Source of the DNA: Zingiber officinale
Lineage: Eukaryota; Streptophyta; Magnoliopsida; Zingiberales; Zingiberaceae
Direction of reading: 5' to 3'
Length of the DNA: 64,000 bases
Assembly (NCBI RefSeq): GCF_018446385.1
Contig: NC_055998.1
Location: 73,588,744-73,652,743 of the forward strand
Made by a program: the position numbers and the translations under genes. This document shows positions 24,517 to 37,115 of this stretch, piece after piece. Under the pieces are notes generated by a model. That model did no database searches. It was not told the origin of the DNA and saw only the letters and a program-made list of their open reading frames with translations. Each line of letters starts with the position of its first letter. Positions within the stretch are counted from its first letter, which is position 1.

Positions 24517-26344
24517 ACGATCTTCCGAGATGAGAAACCACCAATGCACCTTCTTCTCCTCCTAGCTAGGTTCGGCCAAAAACAAAAGAGCTTCACCAAG
24601 GATGAAGAAAAAACCACCAACCAAGCTCCAAGGGATGCAAGCTTTCTCTCCTTCTTCTTCTTCTTCTCCAAGTAGTATCTGGCCACCACAAGAGCTCCAA
24701 GCCAAGGAGAGTTTCGGCCACCACAAAGAGGAAGAGGGGAAGAGAGGATGGCCGGCCACACCAAGGAATAAGAGAGGGAGAAAAATAATAGAGGTTGTCC
24801 TCCTTGAAGGAACCCCACCCCTTCTTTTATATTCCTTGGCTTTGGTAAATTAGGAAATTTAATTACAATAAAATTTTCTTAATTTTCCTTGACATGAATT
24901 AATTGAGAAAAATAAAATAAAATTTCCCAATTAAACTTATAATGGCCGGCCACATCATAGAGAGACAAATTAGACAAGTTTCAATCAACAAAATAAAACT
25001 TCCTTATTTGTTTCCGGAAATTTTAAAAATAAAATTTCTCTTCAAAAATCCCTTCATGGTTGATAAAAAAAAAATTTCTATAATTTTAATTTTTTAACAT
25101 GTGAATAATTTTCAAAGAGAAAATAAAATATCTTTCCAATCTACAAATAAGGAAAGAGATCTAATCTCTTTCTTTAATCTTTTGTAGACCCTTTTAAGAG
25201 AGATATTTTAATTTTAATTCACTTTAATAAATTATATCTTCCACATAATAAAAATTAAAATTAAAATTCTTTTTAATTTTATTATGGCCAACACCCTCTA
25301 GCTTGGGTTCAAGCTAGGGTCAGCCACCCATAAACCAAGCTTAGGCCGACCCTAGCTTAATTCCCAAGCTAGCTTGGCCGGCCCCCTTTAGGTGGGTATA
25401 GAAGGTGGGTATAGGTGGGTATAGTACTCTATAAATAAGAGGCTATGATAGGGACCGAGAGGAGGAATTGGTTTTGGTCTCCCGATAAAATTAAACATCC
25501 CGTGTTCGCCCCGAACACACAACTTAATTTTATCAATAATAATTCATTCCACTAGAGAACTATTATTGAACTACCGCACCAATCCCAAATTACATTTTGG
25601 GCTCCTTCTTATTATGAGTGTGTTAGACTCCCTGTGTTTAAGATAATAAATGTCCACTAATTAAGTAAGTTACTAACAACTCACTTAATTAATATCTAGC
25701 TCCAAGAGTAGTACCACTCAACTTTATCATCATGTCGGACTAAGTCCACCTGCAGGGTTTAACATGACAATCCTTATGAGCTCCTCTTGGGGACATTCTC
25801 AACCTAGATCACTAGGACACAGTTTCCTTCTATAATCAACAACACACACTATAAGTGATATCATTTCCCAACTTATTGGGCTTATTGATTTATCGAACTA
25901 AATCTCACCTATTGATAAATTAAAGAAATAAATATCAAATATATGTGCTTGTTATTATATTGGGATTAAGAGCACACACTTCCATAATAACTGAGGTCTT
26001 TGTTCCTTTATAAAGTCAGTATAAAAGAAACGACCTCTAATGGTCCTACTCAATACACTCTAAGTGTACTAGTGTAATTATATAGTTAAGATAAACTAAT
26101 ACCTAATTACACTACGACCTTCCAATGGTTTGTTCCTTTCCATCTTGGTCGTGAGCTACTGTTTATAATTTATGAGGTACTGATAACATGATCTTCTGTG
26201 TGTGACACCACACACCATGTTATCTACAATATAAATTAATTGAACAACTACATTTATCATAAATATAGACATTTGACCAATGTGATTCTTATTTCTAGAT
26301 AAATATTTATACCAAAAGCTAGGCTTTTAGTATACATTCTAACA

Positions 26345-26358
26345 ATCTCCCACTTATA
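26345..26358 (-). other. Copia polypurine tract
   Basis: On the minus strand AAGTGGGAGAT lies directly before the first base (TGTTAG) of the 3' LTR, as expected for the plus-strand primer of a copia element. Confidence 0.8.
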
Positions 26359-29300
26359 CTAAAAGACTAAGCTGCCATATCTGCTACCATACATCTGATT
26401 CCCAACCCTTCAACATGCCCATCTAAAGCTATTGCCTTAAGGACCTTAGTGAAAGGATCTATAGGTCATCACCTGATGCAATCTAGGCGGCAATAACTTC
26501 TCCTCGTTTATACGATTTCTCGTATTGGGTGGTACTTGCGCTCTATTGTGTTTACTTGCCTTATAGACTTATGGTTTCTTCGAGTTTGCTACTGCACCAA
26601 TATCATTACAATAAATTGTAATAATCTTTGGACAAACCAGAAATCATATCTAAGTCTATCTTGAGGTTATTGAGTCATTCATCTCTTATAGCTACCTCAG
26701 AGGTTTGCCATATACTCAACTTCTATGGTGGAGTCCAGAAAAACACTTATGTTTATCACTCTACCACAGTTATGACTTTACCTCCTAAAGTAAACACAAA
26801 ACCCCGAGGTTGACTTATTATTGTCCTTATCCGATTGGAAGTCAAAATCCGTGCAACCCACAGGGACCAAAATAACTGCCTTGTAAGCTAGCATATAATC
26901 TCTAGTGCCTCTAAGGTACTTCAATATATGTTTTACTGTAGACTAATGTCCTTGTCTAGGGTTACTTTGATATATGCTAACCATGCCCACGGTAAAATAG
27001 ATATCCAGTCTCGTACACAGCATTGCATACATTAGGCTTCCCATAGCCGAAGCATAAGGAACTGCCTTCATGTCCTTTATCTCCTTTGATGTTTACGGAG
27101 ACATTTCTTTAGATAAAGTTACTCCATGCTAAAAAGGTAAGAAACCTTTCTTGAAGTTTTGCATGCTTAAAACGAGCAAGGATTTTTTTTCGATATATGA
27201 AGCTTGGGATAATATTCTTTTCTTGCAATCCCTTATTACTTTGATCCCAAGAATATATTCATTCTCCCAAGTCTTTCATATTGAATTGTTTGGACAACCA
27301 TACCCTTACTTCTGACAACATTTTGATATTATTTCCAACTACCAAAAATATTATCTTACATATAATACAAGAAATATCACCACGTTTCCATCACACCTTT
27401 TGTATACACAAGACTTATTCGGTTACTAAATAAATCCATAGGTCTGGATTCCTTTGATAAACCGGATGTTCTAAGACCTTGAAGCTTTGCCTCAGTCCAT
27501 AGACTAATTGAGCTTGCACACAAAATGCTCTTTGCCCTTTGCAATGAACCCTTCTGGTTGCTTTGTATGGATGCTTTTTTTCAAGACTTCCATTAAGGAA
27601 TGCTGTCTTGACATCCACTTGCTAAATAGATAAAAGAATCCGGATAGACTTAAGCATGACTCCCAGTGAAAAAGTTTCCTTTTTCATCAAGCCTTGCTTT
27701 GAAAGTTTCCACCTTCCTGTCTATCCATCTTTTCCTATTGTAGACATATTTTCACCCAATGACTTTTACACCATCTGGTGGTTCTACAAGCTTCCAGATT
27801 TGATTAGAATACATATATTCTAATTCTATATTCATTGCTCTTTGCCAAGATGCTGCATCTTTATTTTGGAGTGCTTCATCATATTTCTGGGATCAGACTC
27901 ATGTTCATTTGGGATCAAGTCCAAAAACTCTCCCAAAACATGAATCCTTTTTGTTGTTTGACAACCCTCCCACTATGATGATGTACTGTCTATAATTGTG
28001 TATCAATTATGATACGTGTTGCAGTTTCTTGTGATATTTCATCTTGTACAGTTGGTACTAGATTAGACATGCCCTTTATAATTTCTTTAAGAACAAATTT
28101 ACTTATGGGCTTGTGGTTTATTACATAGTCCTTTTCTAAAAATCAATCATTGATGCTAACAATGACCTTCTGATTTTTAAGACTATAAACCTACTTTCAT
28201 TTCTCTAGGATAACTTACAAACAAGTGAATTCCTGTCCAACTTATCATTGTCTCTCTTCAGCATATGTGCTGGACTACCCGAATCCGAATATGCTTCAAA
28301 ATAGGCTTATGCCTATTTAGCAATTCTATATGAGTAGAGAGTTCTGCCTTTGGAAAGTACTATGTTCACTTCCGTTTCCAGAGTATATCCTTAAAATGAA
28401 TTTGGTAATTTTCCAAATAACTCATCATCAATCTACTTATTTCCGTAAGAGTCCTATACCTTCCTTTTTCTACACCATTATGTAGGGGTGTACCAGGTGC
28501 AATTAGTTGGGATTGAATCCCTACTTCTGATAAGTGACTCCTAAATTCTCCCAAGAAGTACTTACCACTACAATCTTACCATAGTGTTTTGATATTTTTA
28601 CTTTGATGTTTCTCCACATCAGCCTCGTACTCTTTGAACTAATCAAAGCACTTAGACTTGTGGCACATCAAGTAAATGTATCCGTATCTCAAATAGTTGT
28701 CTATAAAATAGACGAAATATTGAAACAACCTCTTGCCTGAATAGTCAAAAAGTCTTCACAAATCAGAATGAACCTATTCTTATATATCTTTGGCTCCAAA
28801 CCTCTTAGAGTTAAAAGCTTCTTGGTTATTTTTCCTTCTAAGTAAGACTCGCAGGTTGGAAAGATTTCCACTACTAATGAACCCAAAAGTTCATCAGCTA
28901 CTAATGAATCCTACTCAAGTTAATATAACCTAGCCTTAGATGCCAAAGATATAAATGGTTCATTTCCGAAGGTTGCTTTCTCTTAAAATTAGAAGATGTG
29001 TTACTAATTTCCATCTGTTGCATCGTGGGATTTATAAATTGCCAACCAACGTACCAGAATAGATATTTTTCCTATTTTCTCGATAACAACTTTGTTATCA
29101 AAATAGACACAATATTTATTCTTTAGAAACTGAAATAAATTTCTTTCTAAACTTGGTACTTAAAAACAATTTCTTAAAATCCATGTTTTATTCCTATCAA
29201 AGGATAAACATCTCCCACTGCAACAACTGCTACTTTTACAGCAATGCCCATGTGAACGGTGATTTATTTTCATTTAGTTGTCAGGTTTCCTGGAACCCTG
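26359..29300 (-). pseudogene. Copia pol (integrase, RT, RNase H), heavily degraded
   Basis: Short frames on the minus strand keep copia landmarks in the expected order. There is a GAG-pre-integrase/integrase zinc-region remnant around 28886-28701 (PTCESYLEGK, QARG). The integrase core lies around 28554-28366 (EFRSHLSEVGIQSQLIAPGT, NGVEKGRYRTL). RT lies around 27618-27415 (MDVKTAFLNGSLE, QLVYGLRQS). RNase H-like sequence follows towards 26440. Stops and shifts occur every few dozen codons. The pol is far more decayed than the LTR divergence alone would suggest, so the copy may have been mobilised in trans by a related active element. Confidence 0.8.
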
Positions 29301-29570
29301 CAATGAATAGCGGACATGATTAATGGCATCTGTATCTACACTCCAAGTTCTGGTAGATAACACCACTAAACATGTTTCAACTAATGAATTAAATACACCT
29401 ATATTGTTCTTAGTTCTAAGAAGATAGACTACCTTAATGTTCAAGTCCTATTTCCAATCATTACAATTGGGACTACTAAGTCTTTTCTATAGTATAACAA
29501 CTAGGGGATTGACAAACATTCTAAATCCTAAGAATCACAAAAATATTTGGTCAAGATCAATTCCTTAAAT

Positions 29571-29956
29571 CCCCATGAATTTTGTATGCCACGATAGTGT
29601 GGACGTATACAAAAACAAAGAGGAGATTTTATCCATTAATTTTATTATCTCGTCAACATTACTTTATGACGAATAAAATTAATAGTTGATCTGTCTTTGA
29701 TCAAATATTTGGTCAAAACTTTTGAATTTAAAATAACATTGATTCCTCAAACAATATTATTTAAATTCACCAACACCTCAAACACCGTGAATTTTGCATG
29801 CCACGATAGTGTGGACGTATACAAAATTTAAACATTTGTAAGAGGAGGGTTTTACCCATTAATTATCTTGTCAATAAGTTTTTATGACAAAATAAAATTA
29901 CCTCAAACACCGTGAATTTTGTATGCCACGATAGTGTGGACGTATACAAAATCAAA
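29571..29956 (-). repeat. Three copies of a hairpin-forming repeat in the copia leader/gag region
   Basis: The core GTATGCCACGATAGTGTGG followed by ACGTATAC occurs at about 29584, 29796 and 29921. Each copy is flanked by GAATTTT on the left and AAAAT on the right. ATTTTGTAT pairs with ATACAAAAT, and CCAC pairs with GTGG, so each copy can fold into a stem-loop. The copies also share flanking CACCGTGAA and AGAGGAG. They lie roughly 1.0-1.4 kb inside the 5' LTR, in a stretch with no open gag frame. Confidence 0.7.
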
Positions 29957-30969
29957 CATTTGTAAGAGGAGTTTTTATTATCTTGTCAACCTATTTATTT
30001 GACAAATTAATAGTTGATTTTCTTCGGTCACACAAATAATAGCAGTGACTCCGATGGGGAGGATACTATTAGACATGCCTAAGTGTATACTATTACTTGA
30101 CACTAAGTCCATTAATAAGATTGTGCCCCTTCCGATGGGGAAGATCACACACTCTTAATTAACTTCCTATAGTCATCCAAAATGGAAGTTTAAGCTAGTG
30201 ATCTGCAAACAAGCTCATCCGATATGGAGGAAGGCACTCAGAGCCAACGCGCAAGTTTGTTGCATCACTTATAAACCAGTAATGGAGACCATGGAATTTA
30301 TTTAAAAATAAATCCCTCTCCCACTTAGTTATTTAAAGTGAGGAATTTTGACTATGCTAGCCTACTTAGCATGTATACTAACAAGCACACACAACACAAT
30401 ATAAAAGCAATAAATAGAAAATCTAATTTTCAACTATTATGGCTTTTATCTATGGTTGTCCTCCGTGTGTTGTCATCCCAAGCTGCTGCCATATTTGGCC
30501 ACCGCCACCGGGTCTAGATGTTGCATCCATCTTGCTCCTTGTTCCACTGTGCCTCTGGTCCTCAAAAGGTTCCACGCCTTGTAAGATTCGATCCGCGACA
30601 TAAATAGAATTTTACATTTTTCGATCCTATATTCCTCGAAGGAATGTACATGTAAACTAGATCGAACATAAAATAAAAAATTTACATCCATCGATCCTAT
30701 ATTCCATAAAAGGAATGTACATATAACTAGATCAAAAATAAAATCCTAATAAAATTAAATACAGCTCCTGCTGTATTATATAATACAATCATGCACACAC
30801 ATATAATTGCCCTTGACATGTCCAAGGGTCCAATCACACACATAAAAACTATAAGCCATAATAGTTGGATCCTGCATCCACAAAGTTAGCACATCCTACT
30901 ATTAACCTGCCTAAATTATGTACATGTGCATAATTTAAACTAATACCAAATACACAGAGGCAAAACCCT
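29957..30969 (-). other. Copia untranslated leader / gag remnant
   Basis: No convincing protein frame. Between 30040 and 30230 there are three imperfect copies of TCCGATGGGGAGGAT-like sequence. Two related blocks near 30600-30735 contain ATCGATCCTATATTCC with GGAATGTACAT. These repeats suggest a structured leader of this copia family rather than coding sequence. Confidence 0.5.
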
Positions 30970-30984
30970 AGCTCTGATACCAAT
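30970..30984 (-). other. Copia primer-binding site (tRNA-Met)
   Basis: The minus strand reads TTGGTATCAGAGCT two to three bases after the 5' LTR end, complementary to initiator methionyl-tRNA. Confidence 0.85.
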
Positions 30985-33402
30985 TGTTGGTTGCTACTCG
31001 GAAAACCTAGAGGTTCCACTGTACAAAAATTTTGTACAAAGGTCTGAACCTTTTCCTAGCTACCATGTGTTCTTTTAAATTAAATTTTGGATCGCCTGCG
31101 GAACTTAACACGTTTGATCCAAAACTTAATTTATTTGTTCTTTTAGGTTTAGACTTGGATCTCCTGCAGAACTTAACACGTTTGATCCAAATCACTTAAG
31201 TTATTAATTCCATTAAATATTAATTTCCATAATTGGTTCCCAGTACTGACGTGGCGAGGCACATGACCTTCTTGGATATGGGAGCAACCACCACCGACTA
31301 GACAAAACCTTTTATGGAAAGCTAATATTTAATTTCCTAAAATAACTTTAGGTTAACCGAAAGGAACAATCAAATCACAAGGAAAAGAAATAAACATAAG
31401 AACACTACATCGAAAATAAATTCGAAATACTAGAATCGTAAGCCTCTTGTATTTGGTATTATTTCCAAAAATAACTAGTATGATGCGGAAGGGAAAAATT
31501 ACTAGTTATACCTTCTAGAAAGACCTCTTGATCTTCTACCGTATTCCTCTTCTAACCTCGGACGTTGTGTGGGCAATGATCTTCCGAGATGAGAAACCAC
31601 CAATGCACCTTCTTCTCCTCCTAGCTAGGTTCGGCCAAAAACAAAAGAGCTTCACCAAGGATGAAGAGAAAACCACCAACCAAGCTCCAAGGGATGCAAG
31701 CTTTCTCTCCTTCTTCTTCTTCTTCTCCAAGTAGTATCTGGCCACCACAAGAGCTCCAAGCCAAGGAGAGTTTCGGCCACCACAAAGAGGAAGAGGGGAA
31801 GAGAGGATGGCCGGCCACACCAAGGAATAAGAGAGGGAGAAAAATAATAGAGGTTGTCCCCCTTGAAGGCACCCCCACCCCTTCTTTTATATTCCTTGGC
31901 TTTGGTAAATTAGGAAATTTAATTACAATAAAATTTCCTTAATCTTCCTTGACATGAATTAATTGAGAAAAATAAAATAAAATTTCCCAATTAAACTTAT
32001 AATGGCCGACCACATCATAGAGAGACAAATTAGACAAGTTTCAATCAACAAATTAAAACTTTCTTATTTGTTTTCGGAAATTTTAAAAATAAAATTTCTC
32101 TTCAAAAATCCCTTCATGGTTGATAAAAAAAAATTCAATAATTTTAATTTTTTAACATGTGAATAATTTTCAAAGAGAAAATAAAATATCTTTCCAATCT
32201 ACAAATAAGGAAAGAGATCTAATCTCTTTCTTTAATCTTTTGTAGACCCTTTTAATAGAGATATTTTAATTTTAATTCTCTTTAATAAATTATATCTTCC
32301 ACATAATAAAAATTAAAATTAAAATTCTTTTTAATTTTATTATGGTCGGCCCCCTCTAGCTTGGGTTCAAGCTAGGGTCGGCCACCCATAAACCAAGCCT
32401 AGGCCGGCCCTAGCTTGATTCCCAAGCTAGCTTGGCCGGCCCCCTTTAGGTGGGTATAGAAGGTGGGTATAGGTGGGTATAGTACTCTATAAATAAGAGG
32501 CTACGATAGGGACCGAGAGGAGGAATTGGTTTTGGTCTCCCGATAAAATTAAGCATCCCGTGTTCGCCCCAAACACACAACTTAATTTTATCAATAATAA
32601 TTCATTTCACTAGAGAACTATTATTGAACTACCGCACCAATCCCAAATTACATTTTGGGCTCTTTCTTATTATGAGTGTGTTAGTCTCCCTGCGTTTAAA
32701 ATAACAAATGTCGACTAATTAAGTAAGTTACTAACAACTCACTTAATTAATATCTAGCTCCAAGAGTAGTACCACTCAACTTTATCATCATGTCGGACTA
32801 AGTCCACCTGCAGGGTTTAACATGACAATCCTTATGAGCTCCTCTTGGGGACATTCTCAACCTAGATCACTAGGACACAGTTTCCTTCTATAATCAACAA
32901 CACACGCTATAAGTGATATCATTTCCCAACTTATCGGGCTTACTGATTTATCGAACTAAATCTCACCCATTGATAAATTAAAGAAATAAATATCAAATAT
33001 ATGTGCTTGTTATTATATTGGGATTAAGAGCACGCACTTCCATAATAACTGAGATCTTTGTTCCTTTATAAAGTCAGTATAAAAGAAACGACCTCTAATG
33101 GTCCTACTCAATACACTCTAAGTGTACTAGTGTAATTATATAGTTAAGATAAACTAATACCTAATTACACTACGACCTTCCAATAGTTTGTTACTTTCCA
33201 TCTTGGTCGTGAGCTACTGTTTATAATTTATGAGGTACTGATAACATGATCTTCTGTGTGTGACATCACACACCATGTTATCTACAATATAAATTAATTG
33301 AACAACTACATTTATCATAAATGTAGACATTTGACCAATGTGATTCTTATTTCTAGATAAATATTTATACCAAAAGCTAGACTTTTAGTATACATTCTAA
33401 CA
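30985..33402 (-). repeat. Copia 5' LTR (intact, 2418 bases)
   Basis: The uninterrupted copy of the LTR; it aligns with 17541-18136 joined to 24522-26344. It contains a triplicated GGTGGGTATAG motif (32450-32481) next to TATAAATA, and a GGCCGGCC-rich stretch around 32345-32445. The solo LTR at 49171 belongs to the same broad family in the opposite orientation. Confidence 0.93.
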
Positions 33403-33407
33403 GGTAC

Positions 33408-35220
33408 CACCGCCGATCGACGACACAAACATCGATCTACTGGGAGACGAGAGGACGAAAGAATGGCGCCCAAGCGGCATCATCAACATCAGCAGAGGGA
33501 TGACACTGATCCCTCCTGGGTCCCGGTCGAGCAAAATAAACCCTCCGCTCGGGAAGAAGAAAACAGAAGCAACGTATTCCGAGGAGAAATAGGCATGATC
33601 GCCGGAGGGTCGACAGGTGGTAACTCCAACAGGGCCAGGAAGTCGTACGCTCGACGGTTGGAGATCCACGCGGAGGGAGAAGGCTGAAGGGCCCGAGATC
33701 AGCTTCGGCCCTAGCAACCTAGAGGGAGTGGAGATCCCTCACAATGACGCACTGATCATCGAGGCAGTAATCGCTAATTACATCATTCATCGAACTTTTG
33801 TTGATACAGGGAGTTTGGTGAACATTATCTTCAAGAAAGCGTTTGATCAATTACAAATTGATCTGAATGAGTTGCTGCCTATGACGACCCTGTTGAAGCA
33901 ATCTCAATGGTCCATGGGACCATGTGTTTAGGTGTTTGGGCAAAGGGTTTAAGTTAGGTTCACCCTTGTTATTTGATATGTGTATGTGAGTGTGCAGGTA
34001 TGCAAGATACACATGTGACTCAGGTTGATGGCTTCGGGTCCGGTGAAGGATGGAGCATTCGAGGGACCATGGACAAGGCAGTGAGGACAAGGGCCGAGAG
34101 AAGCGACTTTGAGGCATACGCGAAGGATGGCATTGGGGACGAGCCGCGGGCTTGTATGCATCCGAGGGACAAGAGCCAAAGGAAGTAGGCTTGAAGACAA
34201 GAGGTCAAGGCTGCAAAGAAGCGTCAAGTGAGTCATAAGGGTGAGGGTACGAGTGCACGAGAGATTGCACTCGGAGTAAAATCCTAGTTTTAGGGTTTTA
34301 CTGTAGTGTTAATGTAGCAGTACTATATCGTTGTTGTAGCAGTCGACTGTATATTTTAGCAGTCGACTGGGAGCGAACAGAATGCTTCTGTTCGTTTGGT
34401 CAATGTGGAGCAGTCAACTGCTAGTTTTAGCAGTCGACTGGTATCGAGCCGTTGGGATGTAACGGTCGAATTTCCACAGAGGGCAGTCGATTGCATGTTT
34501 TGGTAGTCGACTGGTAGGCGGGGTTTTCTAACCCGCGGCATATATAACCAAGCCTTGGAAGCTTGGTTGAGGTTGACGAAATAGAGGTGGTTAATCTCTA
34601 TTAGTAGTCTACCTATGCCCTAACTTGTAAAGAGTCCTTGGTGAGAGTTGTGGTGAGGTTTCTCCACCCACAAGGACATACGTGAGCCAGCCGGAGATCT
34701 TCCAGGGAGTAATCCACCGACGGATAGGGATCGTCCACCTCAAGGACACGCCGTGGAGTAGGAGCTTTATCTCCGAACCATGTAAATGATCGCGTAGCTT
34801 GGTTTGCATTCTTTCTTGTTTTTAGTTTAATTTCCTTTAGCTTGTTTGTTTTGTATATTCCGCTGCGCATACTAACAAGTGTAGGAAGATCAATCGATTT
34901 GGGGGTGCCGTCTATCCAACCCCCCTTCAAACCGGCCGACCGATCCCCTTACAGACCCCTCTCTATGGGTTCACGGGCAATGAAGTGATGCCGCTTGGAC
35001 AGGCCCGACTGGCCATCTCGCTCTGGGAAGAACCATTGAGGAGAACCAGAACCACAAACTTCATCATGGTGAACGCACCGTCGACCTACAACGTCATGGG
35101 TCAGCCGGCCCTCAACGAGTTTCGGGCGGTAGTATCTACTTACTGCCAAAAAATCAAGTTCCCGGTAGACAAGCGGGTGGGTGAGGTCAAAGGCGATCAG
35201 CTGGCTGCTCGGTGATGCTA
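33408..35220 (+). pseudogene. Tat-1 gag end and aspartic protease, split by a solo LTR
   Basis: After the copia element the Tat-1 frame resumes with a linker that includes NVFRGEIGMIAGGSTGG, then the protease. PHNDALIIEAVI and FVDTGSLVNIIF hold the DTGS active site at about 33796-33835. The frame stops in the solo LTR and resumes in the same frame at 34959 with LYGFTGNEVMPLGQARLAIS and KIKFPVDKRVGEVKGDQ. A TGA at 35213-35215 and a shift before the DTGS segment break it. Confidence 0.82.
33891..34953 (+). mobile_element. Solo LTR in the Tat-1 protease
   Basis: A 1063-base insertion that starts TGTTGAAGC, ends CCTTACA and is flanked by perfect GACCC duplications (33886-33890 and 34954-34958). 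Removing it with one duplication restores the protease reading frame. It has no internal coding region. It contains repeated CAGTCGACTG palindromes between 34335 and 34515 and a TATATAA motif near 34541, which suggests plus-strand orientation. It has no close partner in the window. The ends and length fit a copia-type LTR left by recombination. Confidence 0.88.
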
Positions 35221-36770
35221 CATCGAGATGGTCAAGATCGAAGCGAGGAGCACACGGAAGAATCCGCGCTTAGAGGTGAACACAATCACTGAAAAGCCTC
35301 CTACATTGGTGTACGAAGAAAAGGAGGAGGTTCAGATCCACCCTAGCCGGGCGGAAGCAACCACTTTTATTGTTGCCGACCTGAAGATGGAGAAGAAGGC
35401 AGAGTTGGTTGCCTACCTTGGACAAAATCACGATGTGTTCGCTTGGTCGATACACGAGCTTCCCGATATCTCCCCGAGCATGGCTCAACATGAGCTTCAT
35501 GTCCGACCGGATGCTCGGCCAGTGAAGCAAAGAAAGAGGGACTTCAACGTAGAGAAAAATTTGATCATTCGGGCGGAGATGGAGAAATCGTTGGAGGCCA
35601 GCCATATTAGGGAAGTTCAATTCCCGAGTTGGCTGACCAATGTCGTATTAGTCTCCAAGTCGGGCAATAAATGCGGGTCTGCATCGACTTCCGTGATTTG
35701 AACAAGGCGTGCCCAAAGGACTTCTATCCGTTGCCCAGGTAAACTAGATGATGGACTCAATGGTGGGTTGCGAGCTGATCTACATGCTCGACGCATACCA
35801 AGGGTATCACCAAGTGTCGCTCGCCCACGAAGACTAGGAGAAGGTCAGCTTCATTATGGCTGACGGAACGTACTGCTATAACATCATGTCGTTCAGACTC
35901 AAGAATGATGAAGCCACTTACCAAAGGCTGATAAACAAGGTGTTCCAACGGCAGATCGACCGTAATATGGAGGTATACGTCAACAACATATTGATTAAAT
36001 CCCTCCGAGCTGCTGACTTATGCGCAGATATCAACGAGACCTGTCGAACACTGAGGACTTATGGGATAAAGTTGAACCTCAGCAAGTGTATGTTCGCCGC
36101 AAAAAGTGGTCGCTTCATAGGTTAAATCGTCACTGAGCGGGGCATTGAGGCCAATCTAAGCAAAGTCAAAGCGTTACAAAACATGCCGCCACCTCGGAAC
36201 TTGAAGGAAGCTCAACGGTTGACCGGTCAGATTACGGTGTTGTCCAAATTCATATTCAAGTCGTCTGATCGGAGCCTTCCATTCTTCAATGTGCTTTGTC
36301 GAACCACAAAATTCTAATGGGATGTCGAGTCCGATCGGGCATTAGCAGAGCTCAAGAAATATCTGAACTCCTTGCCTGTATTGGCCAAGCCGGTTGTTGG
36401 TAAGCCACTTTGGATTTATCTGTCATCCAACGAATATGTCGTTGGATCGGCTCTGGTTAGGCAGAACGGTCAAGAGCAGCAGCCTGTATATTTTTTGAGC
36501 CATATATTGAAGGATGCAAAGTCTCGCTACACCACTCTCGAAAAATTAGCCTACGCTTTGATTCTCGCTGGTCGGAGGCTCCGTCCATACTTCCTAGCGC
36601 ACATAATCATTGTGCTAACTAACAGGGTCTTGGGGCGAGTCCTTCTCAACCCTGAAGCATTAGGAAGGCTAATCAAATGGACGGTCGAGCTAAACGAATT
36701 CGACATTCAATATCAACCCCGAGCGGCAATCAAAGCTCAGGCCATGGCGGATTTCGTCATAGAGGTCCAG
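35221..36770 (+). pseudogene. Tat-1 reverse transcriptase and RNase H, broken
   Basis: The RT start is seen at 35480-35700 (HELHVRPDARPVKQRKRDF, FPSWLTNVVLVSKSGNK). Frame changes follow around 35670-35860. RT continues at 35856-36300 (SFRLKNDEATYQRLINKVF). At 35976-35987 the catalytic box reads YVNN where YVDD is required; both Asp codons GAC are AAC. RNase H follows to 36770 (KPLWIYLSSNEYVVGSALV, RPYFLAHIIIVLTN, GRLIKWTVELNEFDIQYQP). In-frame stops occur at about 36122 and 36316. The enzyme is certainly inactive. Confidence 0.85.
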
Positions 36771-37115
36771 AATACCAAGTCGGAGGCAATATGGAAGATA
36801 TATGTTGACGGCTCGTCCACTCGGCAAGGCAGCAGAATCGGCATATTGCTTATCTCACCTCAGGGAGGACCGGATGCAACTCTCCGTTCGGCTGGACTAC
36901 CGAGCCACCAATAATGAAGCAGAGTATAAGACACTGATAGCAGGTTTACAGGCAGCTCGACATGTGGGAGCCGTTAAAGTCCTCATCAACTCGGACTCTC
37001 AGTTGGTCGTTCAACAACTATCCCGGACGTTTGAGATAAGCAACGCCCGACTCAGGCTTTACGTGGAGGCCTTCGAGAAGTTGAAGAGTAACTTTCAGGA
37101 GGTCACTATATAAAA
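36771..37115 (+). pseudogene. Tat-1 second (archaeal-type) RNase H
   Basis: IYVDGSSTRQGSRIGILLIS, then after a frameshift near 36870 RATNNEAEYKTLIAGLQAAR and INSDSQLVVQQLS. These match the additional RNase H of archaeal/plant type that distinguishes the Tat lineage. The catalytic acidic residues D (YVDGSS), E (NEAEY) and D (NSDSQ) are still visible. Confidence 0.8.

Larger units (their letters stand above)
17541..26344 (-). repeat. Copia 3' LTR, interrupted by a gypsy element
   Basis: The LTR halves are 17541-18136 and 24522-26344. The 6.4-kb gypsy element plus one copy of its ACGAT duplication sits between them. The halves align without gaps to the uninterrupted 5' LTR copy at 30985-33402, where the junction reads GGGCAATGATCTTCC. 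Frames reading from this LTR into the gypsy LTR, such as 24369-24818, are chance fusions and not genes. Confidence 0.93.
17541..33402 (-). mobile_element. Ty1/copia retrotransposon nested in Tat-1 gag
   Basis: LTRs that start TGTTAG and end AACCAACA on the minus strand lie at 30985-33402 (5' LTR, 2418 bases) and 17541-26344 (3' LTR, about 2419 bases once its own nested gypsy element is removed). Perfect 5-bp target duplications GGTAC flank the whole element (17536-17540 and 33403-33407). The internal region of 4640 bases has a tRNA-Met primer-binding site, degenerate integrase and RT segments in copia order, and a polypurine tract. The two LTRs differ at a few percent of sites by eye, so insertion is fairly recent relative to Tat-1. 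Confidence 0.95.

Noticed and set aside
24369-24818. 149-codon frame joining the gypsy LTR tail to the copia LTR
   Set aside because: It crosses the ACGAT junction. The first part is the CRM polyprotein end encoded in the 5' LTR copy and the rest is noncoding copia LTR.
29571-29956. Possible CRISPR array or tRNA cluster
   Set aside because: There are only three copies with unequal spacing, no cloverleaf folds and no associated genes. They lie inside a copia element.
31528-31942. Three overlapping frames in the copia 5' LTR
   Set aside because: They repeat the frames at 24560-24853 because the LTRs are copies. The Lys/Ser runs come from CTTCTT repeats, so there is no gene.
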